Assembly (NCBI GenBank): GCA_964632485.1
Contig: CAZWDO010000015.1
Span: 7,920 to 53,800, forward strand
Direction: 5' to 3'
From: CAZWDO01 sp964632485 [NCBI: uncultured bacterium]
GTDB taxonomy: Bacteria; JAGOEH01
DNA length: 45,881 nt
The notes beneath the pieces were generated by a model. The model did no database searches, was not told the origin of the DNA, and saw only the letters and a program-made list of their open reading frames with translations. Shown here piece by piece: positions 8,586 to 16,474 of the stretch. Every line of letters starts with the position of its first letter. Position 1 is the first letter of the stretch. A program made the translations under genes and the position numbers.

Positions 8586-9817
8586 TCAGGTTCTGGCGCG
8601 GTGTGAATACCGTATTTTTTTTCGATCTTTTCATAATAATTAATGATTTCCCGGCAATATATACGTTTGCTCATATAAGTTCCCCAATAAAAATTGCGTT
8701 TAAAGCCATAAATAATAATATTTTTAAGCTTTTTGGGGTTGATGGGGATATTCGTTACCGCTAATTCCACTTCCCGACTAATCGTTGTGTTGGAAACCAG
8801 CCGGTTGTCGGTGCAGAGGCTGATGGATAACCCTTCACTCAGCATTTTTTTCAGGCTATGCTCATGGATGTCGACCAGAGATGGATTAGTCTGGAGATTG
8901 CTGGTAAGGCAGACTTCGATGGTTATTCGGCGGTCGGCTATATAATTGGCTAAATTTTCGACATATCTTTCTTTATTGATAATAATGGGGTTATGTATCT
9001 TCTCAGTATCAAAAAGATAATAGCCGTGCCCCAGCCGATCAGCGTGCAAAGAGGTAATAGCCTGGAAAATCGATTCCGGGCCATAAGCTTCGCCGGCATG
9101 GACGGTTTTCTTAACAAAATGCTGGTGGCAATAATCATAGGCGCGGCGATGGTTCATGGCCGGATACCCATCTTCCTGACCTGCCAAATCAAATCCTACA
9201 ATTGGAATCTGATGCGTTTCAATCAATTTAATCGTGGCTTTGGCTAATTCCAGCGAAGCGAATTGATGAATGTCAATGGGAGATGAATAATGATGGACTT
9301 CGAATAACCGGCGGAAATAATCGGAAAATCCGGCGGTAAACATCCGCATGGCGCAGACTATTATTCCGTAATGGAAAGCGGGTTTACTGTGATTAATAAT
9401 ATCCTGCGATGCGTTATACTCCTGTTGGGCCCTTTTCAGACCCTGATTGACGCTTAGTAAAATTTGCTCAAAATTGAGATCCTTATGGATATGGAGTTGG
9501 GGCGCAAAGCGGACTTCAATATAGCAAACCCCTTCAAGAATATTGTCCCAAGCCAGTTCATAGGCAACTTGTTCCAACGCTTCCGCATGCTGTAAAACCG
9601 CGCAGGTATATTTAAATCCATGGAGATATTCACCCAAATTTTGGTATTTGTCTTTGTAGATTAATTCTCGCAAACCGGATTCTGTGTAGGACGGAAGCTC
9701 AATTCCGTATCTGTTCGCTAAATCGATAAGCGTGGAAAGTCGAAGAGAACCGTCTAAATGCAAATGGAGATCGGTCTTGGGTATCTCATGGATAAATTCT
9801 TTTGGGTAAATGGTCAT
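8582..9817 (-). CDS. add: Adenosine deaminase family protein
   Basis: Hydrolyses adenosine (or deoxyadenosine) to inosine and ammonia in purine salvage. 411 aa, somewhat longer than the usual ~340. Metal ligands His18 and His20 (DLHLHLDGS), His240 in HAGE with catalytic Glu243, His264 in RLGHG, and Asp337 in CTDNRL are all present. The TDN form rather than TDD occurs in many bacterial Add proteins. It is the last gene of the leftward operon; its ATG overlaps the preceding stop (ATGA). Activity on another aminopurine cannot be excluded. Confidence 0.88.
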   Translation of the reverse strand: MTIYPKEFIHEIPKTDLHLHLDGSLRLSTLIDLANRYGIELPSYTESGLRELIYKDKYQNLGEYLHGFKYTCAVLQHAEALEQVAYELAWDNILEGVCYIEVRFAPQLHIHKDLNFEQILLSVNQGLKRAQQEYNASQDIINHSKPAFHYGIIVCAMRMFTAGFSDYFRRLFEVHHYSSPIDIHQFASLELAKATIKLIETHQIPIVGFDLAGQEDGYPAMNHRRAYDYCHQHFVKKTVHAGEAYGPESIFQAITSLHADRLGHGYYLFDTEKIHNPIIINKERYVENLANYIADRRITIEVCLTSNLQTNPSLVDIHEHSLKKMLSEGLSISLCTDNRLVSNTTISREVELAVTNIPINPKKLKNIIIYGFKRNFYWGTYMSKRIYCREIINYYEKIEKKYGIHTAPEPD

Positions 9818-10152
9818 GGTTGCGTTTCGCTTTTTAGGGTGGAATCTTTTTGTAATTTTCGGTTATCGTCGAGAGCCAGTATGATCCTCTGCCAAACTCG
9901 GGAGTATTGTTCCGGTTTTTGATCGAATTCTTTCAGAAAATTCATGAATTCATCCCGATTGCTTTGATGTTGATCAAATAACTGGTCCTGATAGAATTTT
10001 AAGGTGTCGGGTTCATTGAGATATTTCTCTGTTATCAGTGTGTTTTGCACATAAAGTTCGATGAATTGATCCATTGTCAGTTTTTTGTTCTCGGCATTCA
10101 AGCAAAAAGGCGACAATAGAAGCATCACAACTAACAGTGTTTTTAGTTTCAT
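9814..10152 (-). CDS. Small exported protein, unknown function
   Basis: 112 aa. Residues 1-20 form a clear signal peptide (MKLKTLLVVMLLLSPFCLNA, cut after NA), so the ~92-aa mature form is periplasmic or surface-exposed. The rest is charged and helical (LTMDQFIELYVQ, then YQDQLFDQHQSNRDEFMNFLKEFD). The size and TEKYLNEPD-like segment recall small DUF4296-type lipoprotein-like proteins, but there is no lipobox Cys at the cleavage site and no firm family. It lies 3 nt after the lipid-kinase gene and overlaps add by 4 nt, so it is coexpressed with both. Confidence 0.65.
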   Translation of the reverse strand: MKLKTLLVVMLLLSPFCLNAENKKLTMDQFIELYVQNTLITEKYLNEPDTLKFYQDQLFDQHQSNRDEFMNFLKEFDQKPEQYSRVWQRIILALDDNRKLQKDSTLKSETQP

Positions 10153-10155
10153 GTT

Positions 10156-11118
10156 TTATTCCTCCTGAGTTTTATTTTTTATAACTGTGATTTGTTTAAA
10201 ATGTTCCAATCGGAAACAAGAATCAGCAATGTTCAACGATTCTCCATCAATTTGAGCTGATACTGGAACGCTTGTATCGATTTCCACTCTATGCGCCTGA
10301 TAATAATTTCCATTCCGCTGGAGCCATTTTACCAAACCGGGAAAGAAACGGGTAAACATAAGCAGAAAATAATGAAAACAATGCTTGATTACAAGAATTT
10401 CCACAATAGAATCATCACACCGCGCATCTTTCGAGATAATTGAACCACCGGCGTAGGAATTGACGTTACTGACTACCAGTCCTTTTAATCCCCGCGGGAA
10501 TTCAAGAATTTGGGGAGTATCGCCGGAATGAAGGGTTATTTTAATCGGCGTATATATACGGTGATGAATGAAAATCAAACCCAGCGACAGGTAAAGTAAA
10601 CGGTTCATCATATTCGATTTTAATACCCGATTTAATTTTTTCCGCCAATTTAAAAAATGATTGAGAACATAGGCGTCATATCCAATACTAAAATAATTAA
10701 TCATCGGATGTTGATTGACCATAAAAATGTCATAGGATATAGTCTGTGGGTTGGATAAAACTGCTTCAATTTGTATTTTTAAATGCTTTTTTAGATTCGT
10801 ATTATTTTCAGGAGGAGAAAATCCTAAAAATAGCGCTAAATCATTACCCACTCCAAAAGGGATAATCCCGATCCGCGCAGATAGCTTCTGCTTAATAGCA
10901 TAAAGAATTACCATTGCCGCCGTGCCATCCCCGCCCATCGCTAAAATGAATCGGGTTTCTTCGGGAATTTGATGAGCATCAATTCCATCCTGCCGGGTTT
11001 TAACCAGACGATAGGTGAGTTGTGGCCAGGTTTCACTCATGATAACCGGAATCAATTCTATGATTTTTTTTCCCAGTCGGTAACCGGATACCGGATTGAT
11101 TACAAAGACGATATCCAT
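10156..11118 (-). CDS. Diacylglycerol/sphingosine kinase-like lipid kinase
   Basis: 320 aa with the DAGK catalytic fold: NPVSGYRLGKK near the N-terminus, the nucleotide loop MGGDGTAAM (GGDGT at 62-66) and PFGVGNDLALFLG. The C-terminal beta-rich half with QIDGESL (substrate lid) is also present. Family members phosphorylate diacylglycerol or related lipids (DgkB, YegS type). It begins 1 nt after the PHP gene stop and shares the operon with a CDP-alcohol phosphatidyltransferase and a flippase-like protein, which supports a role in phospholipid recycling. Exact lipid substrate unknown. Confidence 0.88.
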   Translation of the reverse strand: MDIVFVINPVSGYRLGKKIIELIPVIMSETWPQLTYRLVKTRQDGIDAHQIPEETRFILAMGGDGTAAMVILYAIKQKLSARIGIIPFGVGNDLALFLGFSPPENNTNLKKHLKIQIEAVLSNPQTISYDIFMVNQHPMINYFSIGYDAYVLNHFLNWRKKLNRVLKSNMMNRLLYLSLGLIFIHHRIYTPIKITLHSGDTPQILEFPRGLKGLVVSNVNSYAGGSIISKDARCDDSIVEILVIKHCFHYFLLMFTRFFPGLVKWLQRNGNYYQAHRVEIDTSVPVSAQIDGESLNIADSCFRLEHFKQITVIKNKTQEE

Positions 11119-11119
11119 C

Positions 11120-11854
11120 CTATCGATATCGCTCCGGTTGCAGGGTCAATGAGTAATTTCCTTGTAAATGATACTCGGCGATCATCCCCAGCGCCATTGA
11201 GATATTTGTTGCTTCCTCCAATTCATCATGCATGTCGGTCCCGATGCTGATGGGAATCAGCGCTTCCTCAATTTTTTGAAGCAGAGCGGTCGGGTAAAAG
11301 TTAAATCCGGGGGAATATATGCCCTCTTTATCAATATGACAATTACGCGTCCCATCGGTAAGTTCTATTCCCAGTGAAAGGAGTTTCAATTCTTCGAGAA
11401 GGCGTTTTATTTTTGATTCTTTCAGGTGGAATAAGGTAATAGTGGGTATTTTATCAGTCGAAAAAAGCGTGTGGACCAGATAAATAGGTCGCTGATAGAC
11501 TTTGCGAATTTGTTCGATTTTTTTAAAATCCTTAAATCCGTTGACATACTCTATATTTAGATAATCAAAATAACTTAGAAGCGGGGAAAAGGGAATATCC
11601 CACTGCTGAATATCCAATTCTCCTCCAATTAAAATCATTGTTTTCGGATAATCAATCCGTATTTTTTCAATTTTATCCCGATAGTTCCTGATTTGATATT
11701 CATAAAACAGTGAGGGTTTAATACTGAAAATGTGGTCAGAAAAGCCAATTGCTTTATATGAGCGTTCGCTTAAGAGTCGGGTAATTTCCTCCGGATAAAA
11801 TCGGCCATCCGAAAAAACCGTATGGATGTGAAAATTAGATAACGGGATGTTCAT
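11120..11854 (-). CDS. PHP-domain phosphoesterase-like protein
   Basis: 244 aa. The N-terminus NFHIHTVFSDGRF carries the first PHP metal motif (His9, His11, Asp16), GFSDHIF the second, GGELDIQ the Glu ligand and IGTDMHD near the C-terminus the last. These are the trinuclear metal ligands of PHP hydrolases such as histidinol phosphatase and 3',5'-nucleoside bisphosphate phosphatase. No polymerase or HisK context, so the substrate is open. It starts 1 nt after the small membrane-protein gene and runs into the lipid-kinase gene. Confidence 0.8.
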   Translation of the reverse strand: MNIPLSNFHIHTVFSDGRFYPEEITRLLSERSYKAIGFSDHIFSIKPSLFYEYQIRNYRDKIEKIRIDYPKTMILIGGELDIQQWDIPFSPLLSYFDYLNIEYVNGFKDFKKIEQIRKVYQRPIYLVHTLFSTDKIPTITLFHLKESKIKRLLEELKLLSLGIELTDGTRNCHIDKEGIYSPGFNFYPTALLQKIEEALIPISIGTDMHDELEEATNISMALGMIAEYHLQGNYSLTLQPERYR

Positions 11855-11855
11855 A

Positions 11856-12026
11856 TCAGGAATTAGTGTGTTGTTTCATTTTTTCACGTAAGCGATCTTC
11901 CTGTTCTATGCGGTGCTTTTCCTGGTTTTCACGGTTGAATCGTTGTTGTCGTTTAATTTTAATCCTCAGATAAATGTACATTAATCCCAGAATGGCTAAA
12001 AGAAGCAGGCTGGTAGTTGTACTCAT
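11856..12026 (-). CDS. 56-aa single-pass membrane protein
   Basis: Short open frame MSTTTSLLLLAILGLMYIYL followed by a strongly charged tail (RIKIKRQQRF, NRENQEKHRIEQEDRLREKM). One transmembrane helix (~6-21) and a cytoplasmic basic/acidic helix, the layout of small regulatory or complex-stabilising membrane proteins. GAAGG sits 5 nt before the ATG, and the stop lies 1 nt before the PHP start. The fit between flanking genes makes it a likely real gene despite its size. Function unknown. Confidence 0.65.
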   Translation of the reverse strand: MSTTTSLLLLAILGLMYIYLRIKIKRQQRFNRENQEKHRIEQEDRLREKMKQHTNS

Positions 12027-12148
12027 GGTTACCTTCTTTCGATGGATTTAAATAACTTGGGAATGTGGCTGATTATACGAGCGCATCAAAATAATGCTCC
12101 CTGCGCTGTGTAAGGTTTTATTTTGAATACCAACGGAACTCCTTTTGA

Positions 12149-13126
12149 TTAATTTCTATGCATAATTGAATCATAAATCATGGTAAGGCCACCCACCATA
12201 TTAACGGCAATAACGCTGCCGTAACCGATAATCGCGTATAGGGCAATATCATCAATGGTAATTCCATAGGTTTTAAAAAAAAAGTACATACTGATTTCGC
12301 GGATACCGGAACCATTTAACGAAATAGGAAGCAGTTGGATGATATAAATAATTGGCGTATAGGCAAAGATGGCATAGAAAGGCAAATGACGGCCGAATGC
12401 CAGAAATACGATCCAGGTGTTTATAATCATGCAAAAATAAATGCCCAGAGTGATGAAAAAAGTGATCATGATGACACGGGGTGAGCGTCGGTATTCATTG
12501 ATGGATGTCTGAAAATCAGCGATTTTGTGTAGTCCCTTTTGCCAAAGTTTAATGTTGAAAATCCCTGCCAGATATCGGGTTACACTGGGTGAAAAAATCA
12601 AATAAAGCGCTATGAATAATAGTAAATATACTGCAATGACACTCATGCGCTGTATGGCTGGCAGGATCATAAATGTTGAAGGAAAAACAATGAAAAGGAG
12701 TAATCCCAGAATGAAAAAAATTAATAGACCTACTAACCTGGAAAATAAGGCGGAGCTATAGGAATCGGTTTTATTGGGTAGAGTGCGGGCCAGTCGCCAC
12801 GCTCTTAAAAGATCTCCACTAATAGTAGAAGGAAGGAAAAGTTGGAAAAAAAGTCCAAATAAATGATACTTAAACAATTTCATAAAGGATGGCAGTGTCG
12901 GTATTTTTACTTTCAAAAGAACTTGCCAGCGTAAAACCTGCTGTACTTGCATTAGTATTATCAGTAGAATCGCAATTAGAAAATAATACCATGAAATATT
13001 TTTTAATTTTTCAAGGATTGTAAAGAAATTGACCTTATAAAAAATGATAAAAAAAAACAGAATCGTTACTGTAATTTTTAATACCGTAAGGATTCTGTTT
13101 TTCCAGATATCATTAATTTTAATCAT
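12149..13126 (-). CDS. Lysylphosphatidylglycerol synthase TM-region / UPF0104 family membrane protein (flippase-like)
   Basis: 325 aa, about eight transmembrane segments. Family marks are FQLFLPSTISGDLLRAWRLA near residue 100 and LLPISLNGSGIREISMYF near 270, the two conserved blocks of the MprF-type flippase domain. There is no aminoacyltransferase domain, so it should move or bind a lipid rather than make Lys-PG. Its start overlaps the AMMECR1 stop (ATGA). A 122-bp gap follows before the 56-aa gene; within it lies an AGCGCA/TGCGCT inverted repeat and a TATAAT (minus, 12077-12072) that could serve the second half of the operon. Confidence 0.85.
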   Translation of the reverse strand: MIKINDIWKNRILTVLKITVTILFFFIIFYKVNFFTILEKLKNISWYYFLIAILLIILMQVQQVLRWQVLLKVKIPTLPSFMKLFKYHLFGLFFQLFLPSTISGDLLRAWRLARTLPNKTDSYSSALFSRLVGLLIFFILGLLLFIVFPSTFMILPAIQRMSVIAVYLLLFIALYLIFSPSVTRYLAGIFNIKLWQKGLHKIADFQTSINEYRRSPRVIMITFFITLGIYFCMIINTWIVFLAFGRHLPFYAIFAYTPIIYIIQLLPISLNGSGIREISMYFFFKTYGITIDDIALYAIIGYGSVIAVNMVGGLTMIYDSIMHRN

Positions 13127-13773
13127 TGAGAATCAGATTCGGAAAAATAATATGCCTGATAAGTGAAAACGTTCATTTCACCTTTTTTCCATTCATCCCC
13201 TGCCATCCCGGCTTTATTGCACAGATAGGTCAGAAAATCGGCTTTCTTGGGAAGCTGTTCCCATACCTGGGGAAGAAAGGTAGCCTGGTGATAACCTTTT
13301 TTAATGATTAAGCCATCAATATGAGGACGAATTTTATCCAGTAAATCGTTACTATCGGCATATTCCAGGGGTTGAGCGGGAGTAAGAATCGTAATTTCAA
13401 TATCAAGTAGGGGAAGTTCGTTTTTTTTAACGGGAGAAAAGCGGTGATCAGAAAAAGCAGCATGGGTCGCGTTGTCAATAACTGCTTGAAAGAGAGGTTC
13501 CTTCCCCTCGAGATAGCCAATACATCCCCTCAATTGACCTTCTTTATGCAGAGTTACAAAACAGCCGGTCAATGTTTTAAGATTATCTGACATCGAATCG
13601 GAATTGGGCGCTGGAACGGATTTTTGTTCGAGTTTTGCCTCGATCGTATGCCGGGCCAATTGCAGTAAATATGATTTTTCTTCCGGTGATAATTGATTGG
13701 CCATAACTTCACTCCTGCTTTGTATGAATAGTATTAAAATGGCGATACTCAAACAACCGATCAGAAGTTTCAT
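13123..13773 (-). CDS. AMMECR1 family protein, with two possible starts
   Basis: 216 aa as drawn. LRGCIGYLEG and AAFSDHRFSPV are the conserved AMMECR1 motifs; the biochemical role of the family is not settled. The ATG at 13773 overlaps the ridA stop (ATGA) and gives a hydrophobic leader (MKLLIGCLSIAILILFI) that resembles a signal peptide. A second ATG at 13704 (MANQLSPEEK) has AGGAGT 6 nt upstream and would give a 193-aa cytoplasmic protein of normal family length. AMMECR1 proteins are normally cytosolic, so the internal start is credible; both could be used. Confidence 0.85.
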   Translation of the reverse strand: MKLLIGCLSIAILILFIQSRSEVMANQLSPEEKSYLLQLARHTIEAKLEQKSVPAPNSDSMSDNLKTLTGCFVTLHKEGQLRGCIGYLEGKEPLFQAVIDNATHAAFSDHRFSPVKKNELPLLDIEITILTPAQPLEYADSNDLLDKIRPHIDGLIIKKGYHQATFLPQVWEQLPKKADFLTYLCNKAGMAGDEWKKGEMNVFTYQAYYFSESDSQ

Positions 13774-14153
13774 GATTTCGCGGCGATGACTTCAATTTCC
13801 AATTCGGCGCCGAGAGGCAATGCAGCAACCTGGAAAGCCGAACGAGCCGGAAATGGCTGGCTGAAATAGGTGGCATAGACTTCGTTAACAGCTTTGAAGT
13901 TATTAATATCTTTTAGAAAAACGGTGGCTTTTATAACATCGCTCATTTTAAAGCCGGCAGCTTCAATGATTGATTTCAGATTATCGAAAACCCGACGAGC
14001 CTGGGCTTGTATATCGCCTTCAACCAATTTGCCGGTCGCCGGATCCAATGGAATCTGGCCGCTGGTAAAAAGCATGTTGTCGACCTTCATAGCCTGGGAA
14101 TAGGGTCCGATGGCCTGCGGGGCATTTTCGGTGGCGATTGCTTGTCGTTCCAT
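13770..14153 (-). CDS. ridA: RidA family enamine/imine deaminase
   Basis: 127 aa, full length. Hydrolyses reactive 2-aminoacrylate-type enamines to 2-keto acids and ammonia, protecting PLP enzymes. GPYSQAM, TSGQIPLDP and PARSAFQVAALPLGAELEIEVIA are diagnostic; the substrate-binding Arg is in PARSA. AAAGGAGA lies before the ATG. It overlaps the AMMECR1 start by 4 nt and follows the phosphatidyltransferase by 24 nt. Confidence 0.95.
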   Translation of the reverse strand: MERQAIATENAPQAIGPYSQAMKVDNMLFTSGQIPLDPATGKLVEGDIQAQARRVFDNLKSIIEAAGFKMSDVIKATVFLKDINNFKAVNEVYATYFSQPFPARSAFQVAALPLGAELEIEVIAAKS

Positions 14154-14177
14154 TGTGTATTCTCCTTTAAGATTAAA

Positions 14178-14786
14178 TTAAGAGGGTGTTGGTTTCTGCT
14201 CATCATGTTTGTAAACATGATAGATTCGTTGCAGTACTGTATAATTGGTTGTTATTGCCAAAAAATAGATAACATACGTGATACCGGGAAAAGGCAAAAA
14301 ACAACTGACAGCTAAAAGTACAACCCGTTCCGGACGTTGAATAAGCCCGATGGAACAGGGGATTCCGAGACCTTCGGCCCTGGCGCGGACATAACTGACC
14401 ATGAGCGAACCGGAGATAGTGAAAAAAACAGCGATCAATCCGGCCATTTCCTGAATTCTGATAAAAAAGAATGAGATTCCAAGAAAAAGGAATAACTCGG
14501 AATAGCGGTCTAACGTTGAATCGAGCAGCCCGCCGAAACGTGTCACCCGGTTCTGGCCGCGGGCAATATGGCCGTCCAATAAATCAAAAAGTCCGCCAAG
14601 GAGGATTAATAGACCACCCCATTGAAGACTACCTAAACCCACTGGACCAGCGGCAATGAAATTCGCTAAAAAACCCAAAAATGAGATAATATTCGGTGAA
14701 ATATGCAGCCATATAAAAAGCTTGATTAAGGGTGTGAAGACAAAAATAATACCTTTTTTTGTGTATAAATGTATTTTATCCATCAT
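14178..14786 (-). CDS. CDP-alcohol phosphatidyltransferase (PgsA-like)
   Basis: 202 aa, multi-pass inner-membrane enzyme that transfers a phosphatidyl group from CDP-diacylglycerol to an alcohol. The full catalytic signature D-x2-DG-x2-AR-x8-G-x3-D-x3-D is present: Asp68, Asp71, Gly72, Ala75, Arg76, Gly85, Asp89, Asp93. The acceptor (glycerol phosphate, inositol phosphate or other) cannot be told from the sequence; the short N-terminus and absence of a PgsA-type tail leave archaetidyl- or inositol-type enzymes possible. It starts 8 nt after pta. Confidence 0.88.
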   Translation of the reverse strand: MMDKIHLYTKKGIIFVFTPLIKLFIWLHISPNIISFLGFLANFIAAGPVGLGSLQWGGLLILLGGLFDLLDGHIARGQNRVTRFGGLLDSTLDRYSELFLFLGISFFFIRIQEMAGLIAVFFTISGSLMVSYVRARAEGLGIPCSIGLIQRPERVVLLAVSCFLPFPGITYVIYFLAITTNYTVLQRIYHVYKHDEQKPTPS

Positions 14787-14794
14787 GGGAGGGA

Positions 14795-15790
14795 TTAACC
14801 AGCCGCCTGAACCGCCGTAATAGTGGCGACGTTAACAATATCTTCGACGCTGCAACCGCGGGAAAGATCATTAACCGGTTTTTTAAGGCCCTGTAGGAAT
14901 GGACCGACGGCCTGGGCTTTTGCTAAGCGTTCAACTAATTTATATCCAATATTTCCCGATTGAAGGTCTGGGAAAATTAATACATTGGCATGGCCGGCAA
15001 TAGGGCTGCCCGGCGCCTTTTTTTGGCCAATCTTTTCAATAATGGCGGCATCCAACTGAAATTCACCATCCAGCTTTAAATGCGGCGCTTTGGCTTGAGC
15101 GATTTTTACCGCTTGTTGTACCTTGTCAACCAGTTCATGACCAGCGCTGCCCTTGGTCGAAAATGACAGCATCGCCACACGCGGCTCAATATCACCCAAA
15201 ACCCGGGCAGTTTCAGCAGAACTGATCGCGATTTCTGCCAACTGTTCCGCATTGGGATCAGGATTAACCGCGCAATCAGCAAATATAAACATCCCATTTT
15301 CACCCAGATCGCAATTTGGGACTAACATGATAAATGCGCTGGAAACGATCGAAATCCCTGGTTGCGTCTTGATAATCTGCAAGGCTGGACGAATAGTGTC
15401 AGCGGTTGAATGCTCCGCGCCCGATACTAAACCATCGGCATCGCCATTATGCACCATCATCGTACCAAAATAGACACTGTCTTCTACAGTCTGCCTGGCT
15501 TGTTCCAGCGTGATGCCTTTACTCTTGCGTAAATCATAAAACAATTGAGCATACTGTTCGGTTAATGGATCGCGCCGAGGATCGATGATACGAATATCAT
15601 CAATGTTCACGGCTTGCTCTTGAGCAACATTTTTAATTGCAGCCGTATCTCCGATTAAAATTACTGTACACAGTTTTTCCCGATCTAAAATCGAAGCCGC
15701 TTGAACTGTACGGGGTTCCGTTCCTTCAGGTAATACGATGCGTTTTTTTTGCAAACAAGCTTTTTGCCGAAACTTCTCAATCAAATCCAT
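14795..15790 (-). CDS. pta: Phosphate acetyltransferase
   Basis: 331 aa, the short class I form without N-terminal DRTGG region. Interconverts acetyl-CoA and acetyl phosphate for acetate formation or assimilation. RIVLPEGTEPRT at the N-terminus, GLVSGAEHSTADTIRPALQ in the middle and ANVLIFPDLQSGNIGYKL near the C-terminus are diagnostic. AGGAGA precedes the ATG by 7-8 nt and a promoter lies just upstream. It is the first gene of the leftward operon. No acetate kinase is visible in the window. Confidence 0.96.
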   Translation of the reverse strand: MDLIEKFRQKACLQKKRIVLPEGTEPRTVQAASILDREKLCTVILIGDTAAIKNVAQEQAVNIDDIRIIDPRRDPLTEQYAQLFYDLRKSKGITLEQARQTVEDSVYFGTMMVHNGDADGLVSGAEHSTADTIRPALQIIKTQPGISIVSSAFIMLVPNCDLGENGMFIFADCAVNPDPNAEQLAEIAISSAETARVLGDIEPRVAMLSFSTKGSAGHELVDKVQQAVKIAQAKAPHLKLDGEFQLDAAIIEKIGQKKAPGSPIAGHANVLIFPDLQSGNIGYKLVERLAKAQAVGPFLQGLKKPVNDLSRGCSVEDIVNVATITAVQAAG

Positions 15791-15825
15791 ATTTATTTTC
15801 TCCTTTGTTTTTAAAATAGCATCCT

Positions 15826-15854
15826 AATATATAAAAAATATTCAAATAAATCAA
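15826..15854 (-). promoter_or_regulatory. Promoter of the pta operon
   Basis: On the minus strand TTGATT (15854-15849), 17-bp spacer, TATATT (15831-15826). Predicted +1 about 15819, giving a 29-nt leader with the pta Shine-Dalgarno. Likely drives all genes down to add. Confidence 0.5.
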
Positions 15855-16118
15855 TAGCATAATTCCAAAAATACTATAAAATTTGCATAATCTATGAGTA
15901 GAAAATTTGAATGCGCCAAAAATTCATTGCGATCGCTGCCATTTAGGTTAATCTGCCCTCGCCTGTTGATATAAATTGTCATTCGGCTAGGGTCTGTTTA
16001 GTATTTTGGCAAAAAAAAACTTTATGATGGCCACTCCCGTTCACGCTGTGAAAAAGAATCATAATGGTTGTCTATCCTCCTTTTGTTATAAATAAAATCA
16101 TATCAAAGTCCACTATTT

Positions 16119-16147
16119 ACATTAATAAAACATACTGTTTTTGTCAA
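16119..16147 (-). promoter_or_regulatory. Candidate leftward promoter
   Basis: Perfect TTGACA on the minus strand (16147-16142), 17-bp spacer, weak TAATGT (16124-16119). It points toward a leader with AAAGGAGG but no clear gene before pta; it may give a small RNA or a second pta start. Confidence 0.3.
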
Positions 16148-16164
16148 TATTATTATTCTTTTTA

Positions 16165-16193
16165 TTGACTTTTAAGGAAAAAATGATTAGTAT
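16165..16193 (+). promoter_or_regulatory. Candidate rightward promoter of the PK-like/M16 pair
   Basis: TTGACT (16165-16170), 17-bp spacer, TAGTAT (16188-16193). Predicted +1 near 16200, which leaves a leader of about 275 nt before the ATG at 16475. Confidence 0.4.
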
Positions 16194-16474
16194 GCGTTCA
16201 AGCCGTTTATATGCTATTTCCTGGAAAATATTGAGATTCCGGTTTCAGTGGTTTTGTTTATCTTATCAATAATTAGGGGGAATAGTTTCTAACCCTTTGG
16301 CAGGTGAACTGATTCGAAATTTTGGGTTCTGAGTTTTTTTTTGCGTACAATCAGGGATATGAATGAGTGAAATCTGATAGTTGCGTATTTAAGAATACGG
16401 GAGTGGCTGGACTGGTCCGGCTGTGAGCGGTAAGAGGAATGGAAAGTATGTCTGATAGATGAAAGGAAAAAGTG

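Larger units (their letters stand above)
16030..16407. repeat. 11-nt inverted repeat spanning the divergent promoters
   Basis: GCCACTCCCGT (16030-16040) and its exact complement ACGGGAGTGGC (16397-16407). Read along each divergent transcript, both copies say ACGGGAGTGGC and both directly follow a short hairpin. Either paired RNA motifs in two leaders or the ends of a small inserted element. Confidence 0.35.
15855..16474. other. 620-bp intergenic region without a convincing gene
   Basis: AT-rich, between the pta promoter and the pyruvate-kinase-like gene. It holds two divergent promoter-like sequences, a distant 11-nt inverted repeat next to two small hairpins (TTCAC-GCT-GTGAA at 16040-16052; CGTATT-TAAG-AATACG at 16384-16399), and on the minus strand AAAGGAGG (16084-16077) with no well-spaced start codon. 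The 270 nt before 16475 would be a long leader if the rightward promoter is real. No ORF above 30 codons with a fitting Shine-Dalgarno was found. Confidence 0.5.

Noticed and set aside
12060-12115. Terminator after the flippase-like gene
   Set aside because: The AGCGCA/TGCGCT repeat is not followed by a T-run in the direction of transcription.
15979-16062. 27-codon leftward frame behind AAAGGAGG
   Set aside because: The ribosome site is 13 nt from the ATG and the peptide has no recognisable features.
16183-16272. 29-codon rightward frame behind AAGGA
   Set aside because: Its start codon lies inside the -35/-10 spacer of the likely promoter, so it would not be transcribed from it.
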